NCBI GenBank assembly: GCA_002897955.1
Contig: BDTY01000064.1
Coordinates: 1 to 47,530, forward strand
From: an archaeon BMS3Bbin15
GTDB taxonomy: Archaea > Hydrothermarchaeota > Hydrothermarchaeia > Hydrothermarchaeales > BMS3B
DNA length: 47,530 nt
Reading direction: 5' to 3'
A program made the position numbers and the translations under genes. This document shows positions 8,629 to 16,997 of the stretch, one piece after another. Within the stretch, counting starts at the first letter, position 1, and the number at the start of each line of letters is the position of its first letter. The notes beneath the pieces were generated by a model. That model worked only from the letters and a program-made list of their open reading frames with translations. It had not been told where the DNA came from and did not search any database.

Positions 8629-9633
8629 CTACCACCTCCCTGTTATACTTATTATATCACTCAGTATTGCACTGTTCGTCTCTATAGCTCCTGCTCCCTT
8701 ACCAGCTACTGTTATCTCACCTGCAATATCACAGGTTAACATGGCAACGTTTAAGGCACCTCCAACGTTGAGAGGATGAGATACATTTACCAGCCTTGGA
8801 GCAACTTCAAGAATTCCATTTTTAACTTCACCTATCAGCTTAATTACATAACCACTTTCCCTGGCAAGCTTTATTGCCTCAGGGGTTATTCCTGTTATGC
8901 CGCGAGTTTTAACATCCTTATAGGTGGCATTCATTCCCATTAAAGCATTGGCAAGAATTACGAGTTTGCTTGCTGTGTCGATACCTCCAATATCATAGGT
9001 AGGGTCAGTCTCTGCATAACCAAGCTGCTGGGCTTCTTTAAGTACATGCTCAAACTCGGCACCCTCCTGTGTCATTCTGGTTAAAATATAATTGGTGGTA
9101 CCATTGAGTATTCCTTCAATAGAGAGAATTCTGTCAGCAGATAGAGTCTCTCTTGCAAGATTTATAATAGGCATGGCTCCACCTACAGTTGCTTCGTATC
9201 TGAATTCAACCCCATTCTTTTCAGCAGTTTCTACAAGTTTTTTAAATTTGAGGGCAAGAGGTGCTTTATTGGATGTAACAAGGTGCTTGCCAGCTTTCAT
9301 AGCAGCAAGCATATGACTCAAACCAGGCTCTCCTGTTTTTATATTTGAGGGAGTCAATTCAAGCACAAAATCAGCTTCAATTTCTTCAATAGCTTCGAGA
9401 CCACTTATTTTTCTGGCTTCAGGATAATCTATTATTTTTCCTGAGTTTTTTACAATCTCCAGAGCTTTCTCAAGGTCAATACCTTTACCATTGTAGGCAG
9501 TGCCTGATATATCAGTTATTGAAACAACTCTTATGTCTTCTCCAGTCCTTTTCTCAAGCTCATCTTTCTTTTTCAGGAGCACCCTTGAGAAGCCCTGACC
9601 TATAACTCCAAAGCCAATTATCTGAATCTTCAA
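8629..9633 (-). CDS. hom: Homoserine dehydrogenase
   Basis: Reduces aspartate semialdehyde to homoserine with NAD(P)H, the branch point to threonine and methionine. The 334-residue protein begins [14 protein letters not shown] (Rossmann glycine motif). It carries VTSNKAPLA, the [14 protein letters not shown] and [12 protein letters not shown] segments, and the catalytic-region [22 protein letters not shown]. No C-terminal ACT domain is attached; a separate ACT protein is encoded just upstream, which fits regulation in trans. The start codon is TTG at 9633, with GGAGG lying inside the end of the preceding gene. Confidence 0.95.
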   Translation of the reverse strand: MKIQIIGFGVIGQGFSRVLLKKKDELEKRTGEDIRVVSITDISGTAYNGKGIDLEKALEIVKNSGKIIDYPEARKISGLEAIEEIEADFVLELTPSNIKTGEPGLSHMLAAMKAGKHLVTSNKAPLALKFKKLVETAEKNGVEFRYEATVGGAMPIINLARETLSADRILSIEGILNGTTNYILTRMTQEGAEFEHVLKEAQQLGYAETDPTYDIGGIDTASKLVILANALMGMNATYKDVKTRGITGITPEAIKLARESGYVIKLIGEVKNGILEVAPRLVNVSHPLNVGGALNVAMLTCDIAGEITVAGKGAGAIETNSAILSDIISITGRW

Positions 9634-9635
9634 AC

Positions 9636-10139
9636 TTAAACCTCCAGGCTTCTGATTACTTCCAGATTTTTTTCTCTCGCTATCTCACACAGTCGATTCA
9701 GCACATCTTTCTGGTTTGCTTTTTCTGCAAGTTCAATATCAAATAGGGCGGAGGACTCCTTTTCCGGCTTGGGCATACTCAGGCTCATGTCGCTAACCAT
9801 AACTCCTGGAAGTTCATTTATTCTATCTATTGTATCTCTTAAATCCGTGTCAACAACATGACCAATAATGAGAACGCCAACTCTTCTCTTCCTGACAGCC
9901 TCTCCCAGTTTAACTATTTTAATGTCCCTACTGCCAAGCTCGGTAGCTATCTTCTCAATCACATCTATACTCTCTACGTCAACAACGAAATGGACATGGG
10001 TTTTTCCTGAGCGTACTCTTTCCTCCTCTCTTATGTGCACTATACTTATAACATTTGCACCAAACTCAGAGATGGGTTCAAGCGCTCTGATAAGCTGTCC
10101 CGGCATATCCTTAAGCTCAAGGTCAAGACTAATACGCAT
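9636..10139 (-). CDS. ACT-domain protein, predicted regulator of homoserine dehydrogenase (COG2061)
   Basis: A 167-residue protein beginning [20 protein letters not shown], a typical ACT amino-acid-sensing domain ([15 protein letters not shown] follows). A second half ([35 protein letters not shown]) looks like another ACT-like unit. The family is annotated as a predicted allosteric regulator of homoserine dehydrogenase, and here it lies immediately before hom, strongly supporting that role; threonine is the likely effector. The ATG at 10139 is chosen because residues upstream of it in the longer open frame overlap the preceding gene and do not look like protein. Confidence 0.85.
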   Translation of the reverse strand: MRISLDLELKDMPGQLIRALEPISEFGANVISIVHIREEERVRSGKTHVHFVVDVESIDVIEKIATELGSRDIKIVKLGEAVRKRRVGVLIIGHVVDTDLRDTIDRINELPGVMVSDMSLSMPKPEKESSALFDIELAEKANQKDVLNRLCEIAREKNLEVIRSLEV

Positions 10140-10143
10140 AATA

Positions 10144-10698
10144 TCACCACAATTTTCCTTCATCCCACAAGCTCGAAAAGTTCTGCTCTTCAGCTTTACT
10201 CTCGGACTTGATATCAGCCTTATTTTTACTCTCCTCCTCTTCCTCATTAACCGACTCCTCTCTTCTGATGAAGCCTTCACCTGAAAACTTCAGAAGCAGC
10301 GCATAATCTTCAAGCAGATGTTCAAGGCTGTGGAGAGAGATATTCTGGGTAAACCTGTTGTAAGTTTCATAAACTTCACCTGTGAAATTCTTTATTGCCG
10401 CTCTTAGCTCCAGAAAGATTTTGTGGTCTGTGATGTAAAAGAGAAAATCTTTGTCAAGATAACGACAGAAATCCAATAGAAAAATCTGCACAACATAGCG
10501 GGAAGCATAGCTATCTCTATCCATTAAGGACATTATTGATATAAACTCTCTCATCTGATTCTCCAGCTCTTCCCTGCTTTTTACATCTGAAAAGAAGTTT
10601 CTTGTTTGCCTGAGAGTTGTGAAGGCATCACTTGAGCTTGAAGTTGTCTCTTTCTCATATGCCCCAAGAGCAGCTTTGAACTCTTCAAAGGTGAACAT
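10144..10698 (-). CDS. Uncharacterised 184-residue protein heading the hom-pur operon
   Basis: I do not recognise this family. The first 135 residues are predicted mainly helical with aromatic-rich helices (FLLDFCRYLDKDFLFYITDH, YALLLKFSGEGF). The last 45 residues are a highly charged Glu/Lys tail (ESVNEEEEESKNKADIKSES) ending NFSSLWDEGKLW. The tail looks disordered and the final aromatic motif could be a docking peptide. There is no signal peptide, membrane helix or cysteine motif. It ends 4 bases before the ACT gene and is the first gene of the cluster, so its expression follows threonine and purine synthesis. Its function is unknown. Confidence 0.7.
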   Translation of the reverse strand: MFTFEEFKAALGAYEKETTSSSSDAFTTLRQTRNFFSDVKSREELENQMREFISIMSLMDRDSYASRYVVQIFLLDFCRYLDKDFLFYITDHKIFLELRAAIKNFTGEVYETYNRFTQNISLHSLEHLLEDYALLLKFSGEGFIRREESVNEEEEESKNKADIKSESKAEEQNFSSLWDEGKLW

Positions 10699-10772
10699 GG
10701 TTTTAATTGGATGCAGGAATGATATATAACTTATGCCCCAATGTTCTTCAACCCGCTGTTTTTATGGAGTAG

Positions 10773-10877
10773 TATATTGGTCAATGACAACGACTCTGGC
10801 ATAAAAGGTGAGAAGACAATATTTAACTGGTGAAATTCAGGTAAAACCTCAATTCTGGCAGTAAAGTGGCCAATATA
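10773..10877. repeat. 105-bp stretch bounded by an imperfect inverted repeat
   Basis: TATATTGGTCA at 10773-10783 is complementary, with one mismatch, to TGGCCAATATA at 10867-10877. Inside, two related direct repeats occur, CTGGCATAAAAGGTG near 10796 and CTGGCAGTAAAGTGG near 10855. The stretch lies between the start of the operon-leading gene and the stop of moaE, so it must hold the operon promoter. It could be a small decayed mobile element or a pair of regulatory sites. Confidence 0.35.
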
Positions 10878-10935
10878 TAATCCTCTTTTTGTGGCAATAT
10901 GAAAACAAAGTATGGAATTTTATTCTACGCTGATT

Positions 10936-11358
10936 TCACGGATGTTCCTCAACCCAGACTTCACCTTCCTTTGTATACTCCTTTTTCCATATAGGCACAT
11001 GCTTTTTAAGCTCGTCTATACAGTATCTGCAGGCTTCAAAGGCATCCTTTCTGTGCTCTGCACCAGCCACAATAAGAACTATATTGTCACCTATGTCAAC
11101 TCCGCCATATCTATGGATTATACTTATCTGAATAGCATCAAACTTCTCCATTGCCTCTCTGCGTATCTCTTCCAGCTTTTTCTCTGCCATGCCCTCGTAA
11201 TACTCAAATTCAAGTTTTTTAACCTCCTTTCCTTTGGAGAAATCTCTGACTGTGCCGAGAAAGCTAACTATGCCACCAATGCGTGAGGAAAAATCCCTTA
11301 CCGTCTCAATCTCCCTTTTAATATTAAAGTCCTCTCTCTGAACTCTTATCCACTGCAT
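10936..11358 (-). CDS. moaE: Molybdopterin synthase catalytic subunit MoaE
   Basis: Transfers sulfur from MoaD thiocarboxylate to precursor Z during molybdopterin (or tungstopterin) synthesis. Visible motifs are IGGIVSFLGTVRDFSKGKEV, LEFEYYEGMAEKKL, HRYGGVDIGDNIVLI and the conserved AEHRKDAFEACRYCIDELKK followed by HVPIWKKE, whose lysines are catalytic. A perfect AAGGTGAT ribosome site at 11364-11371 points to the ATG at 11358 (140 residues); the longer GTG start would lie inside that site. No other molybdopterin gene is in the window. Confidence 0.93.
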   Translation of the reverse strand: MQWIRVQREDFNIKREIETVRDFSSRIGGIVSFLGTVRDFSKGKEVKKLEFEYYEGMAEKKLEEIRREAMEKFDAIQISIIHRYGGVDIGDNIVLIVAGAEHRKDAFEACRYCIDELKKHVPIWKKEYTKEGEVWVEEHP

Positions 11359-11412
11359 ATCTATCACCTTAAAATCTTAAAAAGCTCCCGAGTTAAAAGT
11401 GGTGATACATAT

Positions 11413-11422
11413 TTTTATATAT
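11413..11422 (+). promoter_or_regulatory. TATA box of the response-regulator gene
   Basis: The TTTTATATAT tract sits about 38 bases before the ATG at 11455. That places a transcript start near 11443 and leaves a very short leader containing the GAGGGA ribosome site (11444-11449). The region also serves as the 5' flank of the divergent moaE gene. Confidence 0.5.
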
Positions 11423-11454
11423 CTTGAACAATAAAACAAACGTGAGGGAATGTT

Positions 11455-11838
11455 ATGGCAAATATACTGGTGGTGGATGACGAAAAAGATGTCTTAATTC
11501 TTATGGAGAAAATTCTTAAATATAAAGGTTATGAAGTTATAACTGCAGATAGTGGTAATAAAGCCCTTGATGTTATCAACTCAGAAACAAAAATTGACCT
11601 TGTTATTCTGGACATAATGATGCCTGATATTAATGGCTGGGAAGTTTGCAGAAAAATAAAAAGTAACCCCAGGGTTAGCAGTATACCGGTGGTAATGCTC
11701 AGTGCTCTTTTTCTTGAAGAGCATATTAAAACAAGCTTTGAAGTCGGAGCAGATGACCACATTACAAAGCCTGTGAACTTCCAGAAGATAAGTGATGTGA
11801 TTTATCAGTTTGTAGGTGATTCAGGTATAAGCGGATGA
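11455..11838 (+). CDS. Stand-alone response regulator receiver (CheY-like)
   Basis: A 127-residue single receiver domain. It starts NILVVDDEKDVL (acidic pocket Asp-Asp near residues 9-10), has the phosphoacceptor in LVILDIMMPDINGWE near residue 53, a conserved Ser in VVMLSALF, and Lys in DDHITKPVNF. No output domain follows. There is no kinase nearby, so it must receive phosphate from a histidine kinase elsewhere. Its end converges on pelota with a 10-bp gap. Confidence 0.93.
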   Translation: MANILVVDDEKDVLILMEKILKYKGYEVITADSGNKALDVINSETKIDLVILDIMMPDINGWEVCRKIKSNPRVSSIPVVMLSALFLEEHIKTSFEVGADDHITKPVNFQKISDVIYQFVGDSGISG

Positions 11839-11848
11839 TGTAATATGC

Positions 11849-12916
11849 TCAGAAGCTGAGTGGAAACCTCAATATAGCCGCTATTTTTCCTATGGCTTCC
11901 AGCCTCTCTCCAGCTTCATGCTCAGAACTCAGAATCATAACTTCACTTTTTGACGCCTTTGCCTTCTCAATAATTTTATCACTCATCTCATACTCCTTAA
12001 CAAATTTTTCACTTAGCAGGAGTATTTCCACAGCACCGTATTCAAGTGCCTTCTCAACCTCTTTCAAGCCATAGGCAGCCTTTCCTCTATCTTTACCTAT
12101 CTCCCCAAGAAGTTTTTCAACAAGCTGAGATTCTCTTGCAATTCTGCAATCTTTTGCTATTCTCTCAGCGACACCCCGTTTTAATACTTCATATATTCCT
12201 GATTTCCCTCCAGAGCCTGTATTCTCAAGAAAACACTTATCTGATATTTCAGAAAATTTCTCATTTATCACCTTTAAAATATTCTCCTTCCAGAAACCGG
12301 GACCAGCTATTATTACTGCCTCAGGTTTCTCCCTCTGAACAAGTTCCTGTATCTTCTCTGCCACATCTATATAAAATTTCTTTATCATTGATTCCTGCTG
12401 TTTTGCATATCTCTTGCCGGAGGTTGGTCCCGAGACTCTGGCAACAAAGCCAACACCATATCTCCTTACTATACCAAGCTCTGCTTCACCATCTTCAATG
12501 GCGGCAATTATAAGAATGGGTTCACCTCCTTCCTTCTCAGCCTCCCCGAGTCTTTCAAGGTGCCATTTTTTCCACACCTCTTTCCTTATAGTTACTATGC
12601 TGCCAACCTTTACATCTATAGTATGGTAAGAGCCAAAACTAACAAGGTCCTCAGGACCAAATTCAATGGTGCCCGTAACTCTCAGGAGAAAGCCATAGCC
12701 TGAAAAATCTACATTACTTACCTTTATTCCAAGGTGCATTCTGACTTTCTCACCCCTGTCTGCCCTCTTCTTTTCCTCATCTTTGACTCTTCTGAAACTT
12801 ATCCCCTCAAGAATGTCCCCTTTTTCGATAATACTCTTCAGATACCAGAGGTCATCGAGAGTCCCGATTTTCAGCTTGATTTTTCCTTCCTTAAAGTCTT
12901 TATGTATTATCTTCAT
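11849..12916 (-). CDS. pelA: aPelota (Dom34), ribosome rescue factor
   Basis: Archaeal Pelota binds stalled ribosomes with aEF1A and splits them with ABCE1. The 355-residue protein has an N-terminal Sm-like domain (MKIIHKDFKEGKIKLKIGTL, DDLWYLKSIIEKGD, RKVHLG-like RMHLGIKVSNVDF). The eRF1-type central domain follows (VARVSGPTSGKRY, KPEAVIIAGPGFWKENI, ENTGSGGKSGIYEVL). The C-terminal L7Ae-like part contains KAAYGLKEVEKALEYGAVE and SEHEAGERLEAIGKIAAILR. No GGQ motif is present, as expected. It lies downstream of leuS and a 55-residue gene on the same strand. Confidence 0.95.
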   Translation of the reverse strand: MKIIHKDFKEGKIKLKIGTLDDLWYLKSIIEKGDILEGISFRRVKDEEKKRADRGEKVRMHLGIKVSNVDFSGYGFLLRVTGTIEFGPEDLVSFGSYHTIDVKVGSIVTIRKEVWKKWHLERLGEAEKEGGEPILIIAAIEDGEAELGIVRRYGVGFVARVSGPTSGKRYAKQQESMIKKFYIDVAEKIQELVQREKPEAVIIAGPGFWKENILKVINEKFSEISDKCFLENTGSGGKSGIYEVLKRGVAERIAKDCRIARESQLVEKLLGEIGKDRGKAAYGLKEVEKALEYGAVEILLLSEKFVKEYEMSDKIIEKAKASKSEVMILSSEHEAGERLEAIGKIAAILRFPLSF

Positions 12917-12978
12917 ATTAGAACTTCATTGGTATTTAACTAAAAAAAAGTTGTGATTAATTAAGAAGATTGCTGGTT

Positions 12979-13146
12979 TTACTTCTCTTCGAAGCTTTTC
13001 TTTCTTCTCTTTATTATATAGGTCTTTTTATCGTCATTGATTTCTATATAATCTGTTAGAAAATCTCTGAATGGAATTTCCTTTTTCCAAGAGCTCTCCC
13101 AGTCTTCCAGTATATTCAGAAATACTTCTTTAATAGGCTTTCCCAT
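12979..13146 (-). CDS. Small charged protein between leuS and pelA (55 residues)
   Basis: An open frame reads MGKPIKEVFLNILEDWESSW, then KKEIPFRDFLTDYIEINDDK, and ends KTYIIKRRKKSFEEK. A near-perfect AAGGAGGTGAAC ribosome site lies 4 bases before the ATG, the best evidence that it is a real gene. It is basic overall, has no cysteines or membrane helix, and ends in an RRKK cluster that could bind nucleic acid. It sits 62 bases before pelA and 162 bases after leuS on the same strand, suggesting a link to translation. I do not recognise a family. Confidence 0.75.
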   Translation of the reverse strand: MGKPIKEVFLNILEDWESSWKKEIPFRDFLTDYIEINDDKKTYIIKRRKKSFEEK

Positions 13147-13308
13147 ATGTTCACCTCCTTAAATGATAAACAGTTTTTATAGAAAATGTCCCTAATAACC
13201 TCATTATGTTAACAATGCAGTTGAATTAAGGAAGGCAACAGGTGAATAAATCAACCCCTTATAATTGCTACTCCCATTCATCAAGAAAAGAATAAACTTC
13301 TCCCCCTG

Positions 13309-16155
13309 CTACTCCAGATAAATTGCCGGCTTCATGGGCATAGCATTTCTGCTCTTTCCTGCAGGGTCATATATATTCTCATCCTCGCTAAGGTATACCT
13401 CAACCTCTGCCCTTGCCTCCCTTTCAATAAACTCCCTCGCCTCCTTAAGCATAGCTCTCTCATCTATTCTTGCAATAAACCTTAGTCTTTCAGGTTTTCT
13501 TGTGTAGTAGGTTATAAGTCCGCTAACCTCCTTACCATGCTTTCTGAGATTCTCTCTCTTCATGAGTTCCTTCATGGCATTCTTCAGTTTCTCCTTACTC
13601 ATACTGCTAAGAGCCTCAAAAACTTCCCACTTCCATTCCGGCGAGATATAGAGAAATATTTTCTTCGGGGTAATACCTGCAACCTTGATAATATTCTCAA
13701 TATCGGACAAAAGCTCTGAGAGCATATCCTCAGCAGTCTCTGCCTTTATATTAATTTTATTTTCACTGTACTCAGGCCACTTAGCCAGAGAAATAAAACC
13801 GTTTCTTCCCAGAATTTCCCATATTTCCTCACTTAGAGCAGGTACATAGGGTGAGAAAAGCTTTGCCCAGATTTCAATAGCTTCAAAAAGCATATCCTTC
13901 TCCGGCTTATCCCTGCGCATATACCATTTTATATCTCTCCACACATCAAACAGGCCAGACTGAAGTGCACTCCTTGTTCTTAGCTCCTCAAGATTATCGG
14001 TGGTATTTTTAATATGCCTCTGAAGCCTGCTCTCCAGCCATAAATCAATATTTTTCCTCTCCTTCCTGAAGTCAAGGCTTGAGGCATCCTTTATCATTTC
14101 AAGCAAATTTCTCAGGTGTATCTCCATATCCTTTGCAGACCTGGTCCTCCAGTCAGGGTCCCTCATTCCCTCACTCGCATAAAGAAGAGAAGCTCTTGTC
14201 ACACTGGCTCCATTCTCGCGGAGAGCTTTCTTGAGAGTTATAAAATTCCCCTTACTCTTACTCATCTTCTCCCCTTCAATACTCATCATTCCATTCACAC
14301 CAATTTTCCTAGGCCACTTGCTCCTGTCAAACAGAGCAACATGATGGAAAATAAAGAAGGTTAGATGGTTTGGTATCAGTTCCTTGGCCGAGCATCTTAA
14401 ATCTACTGGCATCCAGTACTCAAATTCATTGCGCATTTCTTCAAGAAGCTCTGTATTAATATCATACTTTGAAGAAAGTTCCTCAATAATACCATTTCCA
14501 TAAAATATATAGTCAAAAACATCCCCTTCCAGCTTACTACCAGGAATTTTCTCAAGATTCAGGTGTTTTGCTATTGTATAGAATGCCATATATATTGTGG
14601 AGTCGCTCAGTGTTTCAACCTTCCACTCTTTATCCCAGGGGAGAAGCGTACCCAGACCTGTTTTTCGTGCACAGGCTTTGTCTTCAAGCCACTCTATTGT
14701 GTTCTCAAAATTAGCTCTTGCCTCAGGCGGATAGATTTTAATATCCTGCAGAGCTTCTCTAACCTTTGCTTTCCACTCTTCATTGCTGTAGTTCAGAAAC
14801 CACTGGTTTTTAAGTATCTTCACAACACATGTCGTGCCGCACCTGCACTTTACATTTTCAAGAAGCTCATACATTTTGTCTGCAATATGCAAAGCAATAA
14901 AATCCTCAACAAGCTGCTTCTTTGCCTCATTAACTTTAAGTCCGGAGTACTTTCCCGTAATATGCCTGAGAACACCCTTATAGAACTCCTGTTTATAAAT
15001 TATCTCAGTAGCCTTCTCAAGCTTTGCATCTTCCTGATTTTCAATACCCATCTCTTCAACTAACTCTATGGCAGGATGCTCGCCATGCTTGGAGGTTTTT
15101 ATCAGAGGTATGGGCTTTATTTTCATAAGAGATTCTTTAGTAATTCCATACTTTTCAGCCTCATCAGGATTTTCCTGAATGTCCTTCAGAGCCATATAAT
15201 CATAGGGAGCGTGAGATGGCACTGACATCACAACACCTGTGGCATTGTCAGGCATGACAAAACCTGCGGGAAGAATTATAATTTTCCTGCCTTTAATAGG
15301 CTCTCTGCAAACCTTTCCTATCAGCTCTCTTCCCATAAAGCTGGAAATTATCTCAACGCCATCCTTCTGTTCCTTTAACTTTGGCACAGCCTCTCTGCTC
15401 ACTATCCACTTTTCTCCGGCAATATTTATTTTTACATATTCTATATCAGGGTTTATCCACATATTTGTAACACCGAAAATAGTCTCTGGCCTGAGAGTTG
15501 CAGCAGGAAGAAAGGCATCACCAAACTCAAACTTCAGTATAATAAACTCGGTTGGACTTGCTCCTTCACCCTCAAGCCTGTCATGGTCACCGGTTGGACT
15601 TTCATCATGGGGGCACCAGACCACAGGGTGAGTTCCCTTTCTGACATAACCTTTATCTCTCAGTTTAAGATACTGCCACTCTATAAATCTGTCAAACTGC
15701 TCATTCAATGATGTGGTGGTAAATTCCCTGCGCCAATCTATACTGTGTCCAAGCTCAATCAGGCTCTTTTTTGAATCATTTATATAATATCTTGCCATAT
15801 ATTCCGGAGATGTAAACTTTTTTATTTCTTCCTCGGGCACTTCATCTATATCCCTGAAAATCCTTATCTGAGACTCATCACCCTCAGCGACTCTCTTTGC
15901 TGCTCCGGCTATAGGCTCACCTGTGATATGCCATGCCCAGGGAAACAATGTGTTGTAGCCCTGCATTCTTTTAAATCTTGCCCACACATCCACCCTTGTG
16001 GAGGTGAAAGTATGACCCAGATGAAGAGGGCCATTCATATATGGAAAAGGAAAGGTGGCAAAGATTTTCTCTTTATCTTCAATATCGGCTTCAAAGATTT
16101 TTGTCCTGTCCCATTTTTTTGCCCATTTGCGGTCAATTTCTCTGAGCTCAGTCAT
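13309..16155 (-). CDS. leuS: Leucyl-tRNA synthetase, archaeal type
   Basis: Charges tRNA-Leu. The protein has 948 residues, usual for the archaeal/eukaryotic form. The class I HIGH motif is PYMNGPLHLGHTF near residue 38, and KMSKS is GEKMSKSKGNF near residue 628. The CP1 editing domain lies between (residues about 170-430, with LRPETIFGVTNMW), and TCVVKILKNQWFLNY precedes the second half of the catalytic core. A zinc-type pair occurs in CRCGTTC. The C-terminal anticodon-binding region and small extra domain are complete, and a GAGGTG ribosome site lies before the ATG. Confidence 0.97.
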   Translation of the reverse strand: MTELREIDRKWAKKWDRTKIFEADIEDKEKIFATFPFPYMNGPLHLGHTFTSTRVDVWARFKRMQGYNTLFPWAWHITGEPIAGAAKRVAEGDESQIRIFRDIDEVPEEEIKKFTSPEYMARYYINDSKKSLIELGHSIDWRREFTTTSLNEQFDRFIEWQYLKLRDKGYVRKGTHPVVWCPHDESPTGDHDRLEGEGASPTEFIILKFEFGDAFLPAATLRPETIFGVTNMWINPDIEYVKINIAGEKWIVSREAVPKLKEQKDGVEIISSFMGRELIGKVCREPIKGRKIIILPAGFVMPDNATGVVMSVPSHAPYDYMALKDIQENPDEAEKYGITKESLMKIKPIPLIKTSKHGEHPAIELVEEMGIENQEDAKLEKATEIIYKQEFYKGVLRHITGKYSGLKVNEAKKQLVEDFIALHIADKMYELLENVKCRCGTTCVVKILKNQWFLNYSNEEWKAKVREALQDIKIYPPEARANFENTIEWLEDKACARKTGLGTLLPWDKEWKVETLSDSTIYMAFYTIAKHLNLEKIPGSKLEGDVFDYIFYGNGIIEELSSKYDINTELLEEMRNEFEYWMPVDLRCSAKELIPNHLTFFIFHHVALFDRSKWPRKIGVNGMMSIEGEKMSKSKGNFITLKKALRENGASVTRASLLYASEGMRDPDWRTRSAKDMEIHLRNLLEMIKDASSLDFRKERKNIDLWLESRLQRHIKNTTDNLEELRTRSALQSGLFDVWRDIKWYMRRDKPEKDMLFEAIEIWAKLFSPYVPALSEEIWEILGRNGFISLAKWPEYSENKINIKAETAEDMLSELLSDIENIIKVAGITPKKIFLYISPEWKWEVFEALSSMSKEKLKNAMKELMKRENLRKHGKEVSGLITYYTRKPERLRFIARIDERAMLKEAREFIEREARAEVEVYLSEDENIYDPAGKSRNAMPMKPAIYLE

Positions 16156-16210
16156 TATGACACCTCATTAATTTTGAAAAACGATTTATTTATTGCCTGA
16201 AAAACACATA

Positions 16211-16909
16211 TCAGCTTAAGAATATTGCATGGCAGCCTGCAAGAGAGCAGGTATTCTTAGAAATTACATTAACAGCCTTCTGTGCCGCCTTGGTGTTATT
16301 TGCTTTAAGAGCAGCCTCCAGATTATCAACATATTCATCTTTCATTCTCTCTTTAGTAAGCTCTGGAAGAAACTTAGACGTGAGCTTCTTGCTCTCATAG
16401 AAATATTTCTTGAATGCAGGAAAGTGTTTTCTGGCAGTTACAAGGTCTCCAGCCTGAACAGCCTTCTGTATAACTCCATACTCATATTCCATGTTTGCCA
16501 TGGAGCCTCCTGTGCGCTGGTGGCAAACAGTCACACCACAGCTTCCCGCTATGCCGGATATTGTCTTATTTGCATCCTTAAAGTCACCTCTGTTTATCTG
16601 ATTATTGAGAAGGCTAAGATTATTCTCATTAACCATAAACCTCATATGTGTCTTACCAGCTTTTTCCTTCGCAAGGTTATATGCCTCTAAAAGACTTTTA
16701 TAGCTTTTTTGGGCTGCTTTCTGGTTGCCTTCATCTATAGCAGCTTTAAGTTCGCTATAAGCATCTTCAAAACTCTTCTGTATACTCTTGGCCTCTATTA
16801 TCTTCTTATTTCTATCAGCTACTCCACTTGCCTGAGTTTTACTACTATGAATACAGCCGGCAAACACAGCCAGCACAACCAGGATGAAGAGAATATAACC
16901 AATCTTCAT
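16211..16909 (-). CDS. Lipoprotein with two CX4CH heme-type motifs (cytochrome c'-like)
   Basis: The 232-residue protein starts with a lipoprotein signal (hydrophobic stretch, then FAGC with Cys19), so it is probably anchored outside the membrane. Two motifs, CGVTVCH (C124, C129, H130) and CSLAGCH (C221, C226, H227), have the CX4CH spacing known from some multiheme cytochromes rather than the usual CX2CH. The remainder is helical, with two similar units ending in the cysteine motifs (NNQINRGDFKDANKTISGIA versus AALKANNTKAAQKAVNVIS). A four-helix bundle with a C-terminal heme, as in cytochrome c', is the closest layout. Heme attachment is inferred. Its neighbours are unrelated synthetases; its promoter probably lies at 16910-16990. 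Confidence 0.65.
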   Translation of the reverse strand: MKIGYILFILVVLAVFAGCIHSSKTQASGVADRNKKIIEAKSIQKSFEDAYSELKAAIDEGNQKAAQKSYKSLLEAYNLAKEKAGKTHMRFMVNENNLSLLNNQINRGDFKDANKTISGIAGSCGVTVCHQRTGGSMANMEYEYGVIQKAVQAGDLVTARKHFPAFKKYFYESKKLTSKFLPELTKERMKDEYVDNLEAALKANNTKAAQKAVNVISKNTCSLAGCHAIFLS

Positions 16910-16997
16910 ATACTTCCACCTATATTATTTCACCTGTAATAAACAAATATAACTTTCAAAGATTTAAGTGCTTTCTTGAAATTTTGAAGAAGGCAGC

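Noticed and set aside
10140-10280. 47-residue N-terminal extension of the ACT protein
   Set aside because: It overlaps the preceding gene in another frame, is mostly Arg/Ser/Lys, and the ACT fold begins right at the ATG at 10139.
10912-11286. 124-codon plus-strand frame opposite moaE
   Set aside because: It is antisense to a well-conserved gene and has no motif or start signal.
14563-15063. 166-codon plus-strand frame inside leuS
   Set aside because: It is an antisense shadow of a strongly conserved synthetase region.
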